NCBI GenBank assembly: GCA_964504595.1
Contig: CAZDEE010000017.1
Location: 1 to 30,074, forward strand
DNA length: 30,074 nt
DNA from: CAG-826 sp964504595
Lineage (GTDB): Bacteria > Bacillota_I > Bacilli_A > RFN20 > CAG-826
Direction: 5' to 3'
Position numbers and translations under genes: made by a program. The notes beneath the pieces are model-generated. The model worked only from the letters and a program-made list of their open reading frames with translations, made no database searches and was not told the DNA's origin. Positions within the stretch are counted from its first letter, which is position 1, and every line of letters starts with the position of its first letter. This document shows positions 1 to 6,633 of the stretch, piece after piece.

Positions 1-6
1 AAACAT

Positions 7-12
7 TATAAT
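7..12 (+). promoter_or_regulatory. Possible -10 box upstream of the MACPF operon
   Basis: TATAAT, a perfect -10 match, lies at the very left edge; any -35 element would be outside the window, so the promoter cannot be confirmed. Transcription from here would start near base 19 and give a leader of about 125 nt that contains the palindrome and the hairpin described next. TATAAT is common by chance in DNA this AT-rich, so this is a weak call. Confidence 0.3.
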
Positions 13-36
13 GGGTTTACTTTTTTGTTGGCAGTG

Positions 37-50
37 TAGGGTCGACCCTA
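37..50. promoter_or_regulatory. Perfect 14-bp palindrome, candidate operator
   Basis: TAGGGTCGACCCTA is a perfect inverted repeat with no spacer. Its eight G/C bases stand out in a leader that is otherwise almost all A and T, and it is followed at once by an A6T5 tract. If transcription starts near base 19 it would sit at about +19 to +32, a usual place for a repressor operator. It is not followed in the right way by a T-run after a loop, so it is not a terminator. No family of regulator can be named from it. Confidence 0.4.
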
Positions 51-117
51 AAAAATTTTTATAGGACCGTATTTTTCAAAGAATTGTATTGTTTTAATAA
101 TTATTAAGGTGTAAAAT

Positions 118-137
118 TACCTCTGTAAAAAGAGGTG
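118..137 (+). promoter_or_regulatory. Hairpin sequestering the MACPF ribosome binding site
   Basis: ACCTCT (119-124) and AGAGGT (131-136) are exact reverse complements around a 6-nt loop GTAAAA; a U-G pair at 118/137 can extend the stem to 7 bp. The right arm is the Shine-Dalgarno sequence AGAGGTG of the MACPF gene, so the folded form would block ribosome access. The left arm can also pair with AGGTG at 107-111 (5 bp with one wobble), which would release the binding site. That makes a two-state switch conceivable, but only the pairing is seen; regulation is inference. Confidence 0.45.
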
Positions 138-143
138 CATTAT

Positions 144-1646
144 ATGATAAAAAAGATGTTGCTTTTACCAATTATTTTTTGTGCATCAATTTTATATTCT
201 AAGAATTGTGTTGTAGTAAATGCGCAAACTTCAACATATGAGTATGGAGTTGGATTTTCTATGGATGTTACTGGTGAAACTTTTGCGGGAAATAATTATA
301 TTGTAAGTTCCCCAATATATAAAGATGAATTTTTAAATTCTTCTCCATATAATATAATTTACAAAGCTCAAAGTTTATATGCAGAGAATTCTGGAAAATC
401 ATTATATCAATATGCAATTAATTATCAAAATCAATATAAAATTGATTTAGGATTAGGTACCGATTTACCATATTTTTCTACGGATATGCTAGGTTTTTCT
501 AAAAATTCTTTTGTAGCAAATTCGTTTTGCACTCAATTTTATTATAAGAGAAGTTATGAGGCACATAAGTATACTGTTTATTTAAAGAATCAACTAGATT
601 TATCTAAAAATGAAAACTACTTGACAGATAGCTTTTTAGCAGATTTACAAAAATTAGTTAATAAAACGATGGATTATGAAAGTTTTTTTCATAGGTATGG
701 CACACATCTTATTACAAGTGCAAAATATGGTGGGACATATGCCTCATATTTTACTTTTTCGTCAGAAGAAATGCAACTTACTGATGAAATTACTGAAAGT
801 TTAATTTCCTCTTCTCGTGCAACGTTATCATCATATGGCTATGGAGGAATAGATGCTAAATTAGAGGCAAGTACTAATGAAATAATTAAAAATTACTATA
901 ATGATAATAAAATAAATTGTTCATTTTATATTGAGACATATGGAGGAAATACATTTACTGCTATTAATGAAAATTATGATGACGCTTATTTATCTTGGAT
1001 AGATAGTGTTGATTCAGATGAATATGATCCTGTTATCATAGGCTATGAAGAAAATAGTTTAGTTCCATTAAGTGATATTTTACCTTCTTCTTATCAATCA
1101 ATAAAAGCAGAAATGGAAAATCAACTAAAAGAATATATAAAAAATCGTTTTGTAGAAAAAGAAGTACAAATCTCATCGGATTCTATTGTTTTAGAAACTA
1201 ATTTAATTAGAGTAGATGAAACTTCGAAGGATATTGTTGAAAAAAAGGAATCAAAAATTTTAGAAAATCCATATGATGTTGTTTATTTTAATAATTTAGC
1301 TTCAAATCCTTATGATTATTATAGTTATGGATATACTCAGTTGGCGTTTATTGTTACTTTGGATGTTTCTGAAAAATATGATGGCAGGCAATATATTTGC
1401 ATTTATCCTAATGATACAACTATGGCATCACCTTTGAAAAAGACTGTTTTCGATCACACACCAAATAAAAGAGACTCTTACTGGGCAACTCATGTTGTAA
1501 AAGTAGATAGTATTAATATGAATACATTTACTAGTAAACAAAGTTTCATTATCGGATATAATGCTAGTGGGTATATGGATGATAATTGGATTAATAGAAA
1601 TGTTAAAATAAATTTAGTTGTTAGCAAGTTAGCTATCAGTTATTAG
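144..1646 (+). CDS. Secreted MACPF-domain (perforin-like) protein
   Basis: Predicted 500-residue secreted protein of the membrane attack complex/perforin fold, which in known members oligomerises into membrane pores. The N terminus (MIKKMLLLPIIFCASILYSK, then NCVVVNA) reads as a Sec signal peptide with cleavage near Ala27; no lipobox is evident. Residues 185-197 (YGTHLITSAKYGG) match the family signature [YW]-G-[TS]-H-x7-GG, with Leu where Phe/Tyr is usual after His. The second conserved block follows: GG near 267, W at 285, and a PVIIGYEENSLVPLSDIL stretch at about 296-313, as in other MACPF domains. Residues ~340-500 are beta-rich and unassigned, possibly a membrane- or sugar-binding module. 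I chose ATG 144 because AGAGGTG (131-137) is 6 nt upstream; an in-frame GTG at 135 lies inside that site. The two ABC genes follow 16 nt downstream, so it is probably their operon partner. Target (host, protist or rival bacterium) is unknown. The cholesterol-dependent cytolysin undecapeptide is absent. Confidence 0.85.
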   Translation: MIKKMLLLPIIFCASILYSKNCVVVNAQTSTYEYGVGFSMDVTGETFAGNNYIVSSPIYKDEFLNSSPYNIIYKAQSLYAENSGKSLYQYAINYQNQYKIDLGLGTDLPYFSTDMLGFSKNSFVANSFCTQFYYKRSYEAHKYTVYLKNQLDLSKNENYLTDSFLADLQKLVNKTMDYESFFHRYGTHLITSAKYGGTYASYFTFSSEEMQLTDEITESLISSSRATLSSYGYGGIDAKLEASTNEIIKNYYNDNKINCSFYIETYGGNTFTAINENYDDAYLSWIDSVDSDEYDPVIIGYEENSLVPLSDILPSSYQSIKAEMENQLKEYIKNRFVEKEVQISSDSIVLETNLIRVDETSKDIVEKKESKILENPYDVVYFNNLASNPYDYYSYGYTQLAFIVTLDVSEKYDGRQYICIYPNDTTMASPLKKTVFDHTPNKRDSYWATHVVKVDSINMNTFTSKQSFIIGYNASGYMDDNWINRNVKINLVVSKLAISY

Positions 1647-1662
1647 TGGAAGGACATGATGA

Positions 1663-4359
1663 ATGATGAAAGCAATTAATCTATCGAAGACATTTGAATC
1701 TAAAAATGGTTTTAAAAAAGTTGCTATTAGCGGTTTATCATTTGCTTTACCTAATAAAGGATTAATTTCTATCATTGGTCATTCTGGAAGTGGAAAATCT
1801 ACGCTTTTAAATATTATTGGAGGATTAGAAAAACCAACATCAGGTGATGTTATAATTAATACTCCGATGTCATCGTGGAGTGAAAATGATTTTGTTCAAT
1901 ACAGAAGAAATACAGTTTCATTTATTTTTCAAGAATTTAATCTACTTGATAATATGACAATTAAAGAAAATTTAGCATTAGCGTTTTTGTTAAATAAAAA
2001 TAACTATGATCAAAATTACGTTAATGAGTTGTTAATAAAATTTGATCTTTCCAAAGATATTATTAATAAGTATCCTTCTGAGGTTTCTATTGGTCAAAGA
2101 CAAAGACTAGCTTTAATCCGAGCGATTATAAAAAAAGCTAGTATATATTTAATTGATGAGCCGACTGGATCTCTTGATGAAAAAATATCAAAGCAAATAA
2201 TGGAATACATAAAAGAAATATCAAAAGAAGCGCTTGTTATTATGGTAACTCATGAAAAAGATTTAGTTGAAGCGTATTCTGATAGGATTATCGAATTAGA
2301 AAATGGGAAAATAATTAGTGATAGAAATATTTCATGTATAGAAGATAATGTTAATAATGTTAATTTAAATAAAAGAAAATTAAGCTTTAAATCACTAGTG
2401 TTGATAATAAAAGCAAATCTTAGACAAAATAAAAGAAAATTAGGAAATATGGCATCTATTTTAACAGTAGTTTTCTTCTTATTTTCTTTTTTATTTGTTT
2501 TAGTAGGAAATTCAGTGAGTGAACTTCGATATAATTCATTCAAATCGGTATCTAATATTGTTTCAATAACAAAAAGCAGACAACCTGTAATAAAACATAT
2601 ATCGCAAAAAGATTATTTAAACTTTAATGACAATTATAAGCAAAATGCTTTACCTGTTTTTGACACCAATAATTTTCCTTATGATAATATTTTAAGAACT
2701 GATTTTAACGTTTTCAATAAAACCATTTCTATTAGAGATGCAAATCTTTATTTTAGTTCTATTAATACTTCTTATTATTCAATTTTTTTTAATTCTAAAC
2801 CTCAAGATTATGGATTTGATTTAGTTTATGGAAGATTGCCGCAAGTTATTGACGAAATTGCAATAACACTTTATCAATATGAAAGGTATGCTTATATGTA
2901 TTCTAATATTAATGAATTTGAAGATATTAGTAAATTAGGTTTAACTTTGCGATTAAGAGTTGGTAGCTCAATACCGCCTGAAACGCCATTAAAGATTGTA
3001 GGGATAATTGATACAAATCATCATGGGTCAAATTATGGCGAATATATTAAAGATTTTGATGAAAATGATTTGTTAGATTCAAATAAAGATTATATCTATA
3101 GAGAATGGCAAAATGAAAAAGAATTAATTCATAACTTAGTCTTTTTTGACACGTCTTTTTTAGAAATTGTTTTTAAATCCTATGGGATAACAATGTGGTT
3201 TTATAATGATAATATAGAATATTTTTTAGAGAGAAATTCAGTATTAACTAGCGACTTCAAACAAGAAGGGTCATTTATAAAATATTTTGATGGAGTTGAA
3301 AGAGAAAAACTAAATGATAATGAGATTATTATTGATGATAGAATGATTAATCTTCCCAATTATTCATTGGCTAGCAATGCAGAAAATTTGGATTTGAATA
3401 AAAATTGGTATCGCTCTTTAATATATAAAGAAGCTTATAATTATTCGGTTGAACATTATGACGATTCGATAATTAAAACTAATTTTTCAAATGCAGAAGA
3501 ATATGCGAAATATATTATGAATAATAAAATTAATATTTATGACAAGGAACATAATTACGCATTTTTTCTAAGGCAATTTTGGGATAATAATTTTGATAAT
3601 ATATCAAGTAATTTTAAAAACAAGAAATTTGTGTGTAAAGATAAATTTGGTGATGATGAATTTGAAATAGTTGGAATAAAAGTAACTGAAGATATTAATT
3701 TTTATAATACTTATTATGAAAAAAGATTATATTTGAGTGAAAACAGAGTTCAAGAATTGATTGCAAAACAAAAATATAGTGAGCATTATGATGAAATATA
3801 TAATTATTTATTAGTTGCATTAAGCTCAATTGATAAATATAATACTGATTTTTTAGATATGATTAATACAGAAAATGGTGTTTTTGAAAGTTATAATACA
3901 CCTTATATGGGTGATATTAATAATCAATTAGACACATTTAGTTCTCTAAGAACAATTGCGGTATGCTTTATACCAATTTTATTAGTTTTTATTGCGGTTT
4001 ACGTTTATCATAATTGTTCTATTATGGTTAATAATAATGGCCAAAAAGATAATATGCTAGAAACTTTGGGATTGAGTAAAAGAAATATAATATTAACATA
4101 TTTAATGCAGAACGCCATTATTGCTTTAATTAGTGAAATAGTTGGAATTGCATTATTATTCATATTAAAGAAAGTTGTATCAGTACTTCTAATTAAAAAT
4201 TATGCGCCTGAAGCAGTAGTGATGAATTGCATTAGTTATGGATTTAATACTATTTTATTTATTTTAGTTGCCTTTTTTTTAATTAATATATTAATGATAT
4301 ATATTTCTCTTAAAAAGAGCAGAAACATTAAAACAATTCAAATATATCGTAAAGATTAA
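1663..4359 (+). CDS. MacB-like ABC ATPase-permease fusion, large outer domain
   Basis: 898-residue fusion with MacB order: N-terminal ATPase, one membrane helix, outer domain, three C-terminal helices. ATPase features are Walker A GHSGSGKST (39-47), Q-loop Gln90, Walker B IYLIDEP (161-167) and H-loop His197. The signature motif is VSIGQ (141-145) instead of LSGGQ, which suggests one weakened ATP site. Helices lie at about 264-282, 764-784, 812-836 and 857-883, so the outer domain spans roughly 480 residues, about twice that of MacB. The last three helices look like an FtsX-type permease. Family members do not move substrate through the membrane; they use ATP to drive movement of the outer domain (mechanotransmission), as in MacB, LolCDE and BceAB. 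It starts at ATG 1663 behind GGAAGGA, 16 nt after the MACPF gene. It most likely pairs with the next gene product. Substrate is unknown; export of, or protection from, the MACPF protein is my inference. Confidence 0.8.
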   Translation: MMKAINLSKTFESKNGFKKVAISGLSFALPNKGLISIIGHSGSGKSTLLNIIGGLEKPTSGDVIINTPMSSWSENDFVQYRRNTVSFIFQEFNLLDNMTIKENLALAFLLNKNNYDQNYVNELLIKFDLSKDIINKYPSEVSIGQRQRLALIRAIIKKASIYLIDEPTGSLDEKISKQIMEYIKEISKEALVIMVTHEKDLVEAYSDRIIELENGKIISDRNISCIEDNVNNVNLNKRKLSFKSLVLIIKANLRQNKRKLGNMASILTVVFFLFSFLFVLVGNSVSELRYNSFKSVSNIVSITKSRQPVIKHISQKDYLNFNDNYKQNALPVFDTNNFPYDNILRTDFNVFNKTISIRDANLYFSSINTSYYSIFFNSKPQDYGFDLVYGRLPQVIDEIAITLYQYERYAYMYSNINEFEDISKLGLTLRLRVGSSIPPETPLKIVGIIDTNHHGSNYGEYIKDFDENDLLDSNKDYIYREWQNEKELIHNLVFFDTSFLEIVFKSYGITMWFYNDNIEYFLERNSVLTSDFKQEGSFIKYFDGVEREKLNDNEIIIDDRMINLPNYSLASNAENLDLNKNWYRSLIYKEAYNYSVEHYDDSIIKTNFSNAEEYAKYIMNNKINIYDKEHNYAFFLRQFWDNNFDNISSNFKNKKFVCKDKFGDDEFEIVGIKVTEDINFYNTYYEKRLYLSENRVQELIAKQKYSEHYDEIYNYLLVALSSIDKYNTDFLDMINTENGVFESYNTPYMGDINNQLDTFSSLRTIAVCFIPILLVFIAVYVYHNCSIMVNNNGQKDNMLETLGLSKRNIILTYLMQNAIIALISEIVGIALLFILKKVVSVLLIKNYAPEAVVMNCISYGFNTILFILVAFFLINILMIYISLKKSRNIKTIQIYRKD

Positions 4360-4379
4360 GTGATTATTAAGGTGGAAAT

Positions 4380-6551
4380 ATGGGAAATAAGTGTTTTATA
4401 AAGGTTAATAATTTAAAAAAAGAGTACATTTCGGATGGAATTCATACACAGGCTTTGAATGGTGTTTCTTTTGAATTGCCTTTATTAGGACTTATTGGTA
4501 TCAATGGTAAATCGGGCTCAGGAAAAACAACCTTAATACAAATTTTAGCGGGTTTTTTGCCATTTAATGAAGGAAATGTTTTTGTATTTAATGAAAATAT
4601 ATCTAAATGGAAAAATAAGCAATTTGATAGTTATCGACAAAATGATATAGCATATGTATTTCAAGATTATAATTTAATCGATTCGCTTACAGTATTTGAA
4701 AATATTTGTCTTTCTTTAGATGCGATTGGAAAAGAAATTACAAAACAAGAAGTTGAAAAAGTTTTAAATGAATTGGAATTATATGAAATAATAGATAAAT
4801 ATCCTTATGAATTATCAGGCGGAGAAAGGCAAAGAGTCGCAGTTGCGGCCGCTTTAGTAAAAAAACCTAAAATAATTTTTGCTGATGAACCAACAGCTTC
4901 ACTTGATTATGATAATGGAAAGAAAATGATGGAGATATTTAAAAGTATATCGAAATATTTTTTAGTGATAATTGTTACACATGAAACAGAATTCGCTAAT
5001 GATTTTTGTGATCGTATTATTACTTTAGAAAATGGTAGGATAATAAGTGATATTTGTAAAAAAGAAGAAATAACACAAATTGATATTTTTAAAACAAAGA
5101 GTAAAAGTAGAATTAATTTTAAATCGTGTTTAAAAATGGCAATACATGGATTAAAACAAAGAAAAAAAAGAATAATGTTATCTGTTCTTATTAATGGTAT
5201 ATTATTTGGCAGTACCTGTGTGTTTTCAAGTCTATATTTTAACAATGAAACAGAAATGATTTATAATAAATTTAATAATAATGTTATTACTATTTCAAAT
5301 GGGGAATATGGATATGATGATAGTCAAATGGAAAAATTAGAGCAAAGGTTAATTGATTTTAATTATTCTTTTGGAGAAAAAGGATTGTCATTTAAATTAC
5401 ATGAAAATTGTGAATATAATTATGTTAGTGAATTTCTTGATAAAGATAATTTAGGTAGATATTATTTTACTAATACGATTGATGGATATGTTGTTTGTGA
5501 TGATGACTTTTTAGATTTAGGTTTATCGATTGTTGAAGGCAGATTTCCAATAGAAGATAATGAAGTCATGATTAGTAAATACACATTTGAAGATTTTAAA
5601 ACATTTGGATTTGAGAATTATAATGTTGATAATAATTTATATGAATTAATTAATGTAAATAGTTTTAAAGATATTGAAGAGAAATATATATATCAAAATG
5701 AATATGAATTTAAGATTGTTGGTGTTGTTGATACTAAAATGGAAAAGAAAAGATATGAGAAGTTGATTTCCTTTTATTATGATTATTATTTTAAAGGGAA
5801 GATTCCTGATTTTAGTCTTAGTAAAAAAGAATTTCAAATGTATAAAGAAGAATTAATAGAAGAATTGAAATATGGAATTCATAACAGGCTATTTATTAAT
5901 GATAGCAATCCATATTTTCAAGAATTAGTTAATAAAACAGTAGATTCTGTATTTGTATCTTTTAATGATATTCCTTCATATAAAATAAAAATGTTATTAG
6001 ATGATTTCTTTTATTATGATTATGAATCACCTTATGAAAATGGCGTATTATCTAATAAGGAGCAAAATGAATTAGGGAAAATTTATACATTAAATACAAT
6101 TAGTGTTAGTAAATATAAAGAATTTATTGTTATTGCTAAACCTTTCTTAATTGGAATATTAGTTTCATTTACTTTGATTTCTATATTGTTTTCTTGTAGT
6201 GATATTAAATTATTACTAGGAGATCAAAAATGGCAATTAGGAGTCATTAGGAGTAAGGGATATAATCGTAAATGTCTATTTTTGATTTTATTATTACAAC
6301 CTGTTTTAATTATGACATTTAGTTGTTTGAGTGTAATACTTTGTGCAATACTGCTTTCGTTTTTTGCAAATTCTATTTTTAAAAGCATGTTACTTTTTAC
6401 TATATCTGTTTTTGGTATTAATATAAGCGTAATTATGGTGTTTGTGCTAGGTAATTTATTTGTTTCCTTAATATCTTCAAGCGTATTAATTTATAAGATT
6501 ATTAAAGCGCCTATTAGTGAATTACTTTTAAAAACTCCAGAACGTTACTAA
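4380..6551 (+). CDS. MacB-like ABC ATPase-permease fusion, second half
   Basis: 723 residues with the same layout as the preceding gene. Walker A NGKSGSGKT (42-50), Q-loop Gln95, intact signature LSGGE (145-149), Walker B IIFADEP (165-171) and H-loop His201 are all present, so this half looks catalytically complete. Membrane helices are at about 264-286, 587-607, 632-662 and 670-706, leaving an outer domain near 300 residues. The start ATG 4380 has AAGGTGG 4 nt upstream and is 20 nt after the previous stop, so the two are probably translated from one message and assemble as a heterodimer with unequal ATP sites and unequal outer domains. No separate adaptor (MacA-like) or outer membrane partner is present, which fits a single-membrane cell. 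No terminator is seen before uvrA. Composition is very AT-rich, more so than the housekeeping genes that follow. Confidence 0.8.
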   Translation: MGNKCFIKVNNLKKEYISDGIHTQALNGVSFELPLLGLIGINGKSGSGKTTLIQILAGFLPFNEGNVFVFNENISKWKNKQFDSYRQNDIAYVFQDYNLIDSLTVFENICLSLDAIGKEITKQEVEKVLNELELYEIIDKYPYELSGGERQRVAVAAALVKKPKIIFADEPTASLDYDNGKKMMEIFKSISKYFLVIIVTHETEFANDFCDRIITLENGRIISDICKKEEITQIDIFKTKSKSRINFKSCLKMAIHGLKQRKKRIMLSVLINGILFGSTCVFSSLYFNNETEMIYNKFNNNVITISNGEYGYDDSQMEKLEQRLIDFNYSFGEKGLSFKLHENCEYNYVSEFLDKDNLGRYYFTNTIDGYVVCDDDFLDLGLSIVEGRFPIEDNEVMISKYTFEDFKTFGFENYNVDNNLYELINVNSFKDIEEKYIYQNEYEFKIVGVVDTKMEKKRYEKLISFYYDYYFKGKIPDFSLSKKEFQMYKEELIEELKYGIHNRLFINDSNPYFQELVNKTVDSVFVSFNDIPSYKIKMLLDDFFYYDYESPYENGVLSNKEQNELGKIYTLNTISVSKYKEFIVIAKPFLIGILVSFTLISILFSCSDIKLLLGDQKWQLGVIRSKGYNRKCLFLILLLQPVLIMTFSCLSVILCAILLSFFANSIFKSMLLFTISVFGINISVIMVFVLGNLFVSLISSSVLIYKIIKAPISELLLKTPERY

Positions 6552-6633
6552 GAAAAAAATTAGAAAATGTACTTGTTCATATTTATATTGTTTTGTTTTT
6601 AGGTTAAAATAAAACATTAAGGAGTTGGTTTTT

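Noticed and set aside
37..60. Palindrome plus T-tract as an intrinsic terminator
   Set aside because: The palindrome has no room for a loop, and an A-run separates it from the T-tract.
144..1646. Cholesterol-dependent cytolysin as identity of the first gene
   Set aside because: No undecapeptide loop or domain 4 is visible, whereas the MACPF His and Gly-Gly signature is present.
2250..2543. Minus-strand open frame inside the first ABC gene
   Set aside because: It is a shadow of a strongly supported plus-strand gene, and lacks any recognisable motif or ribosome site.
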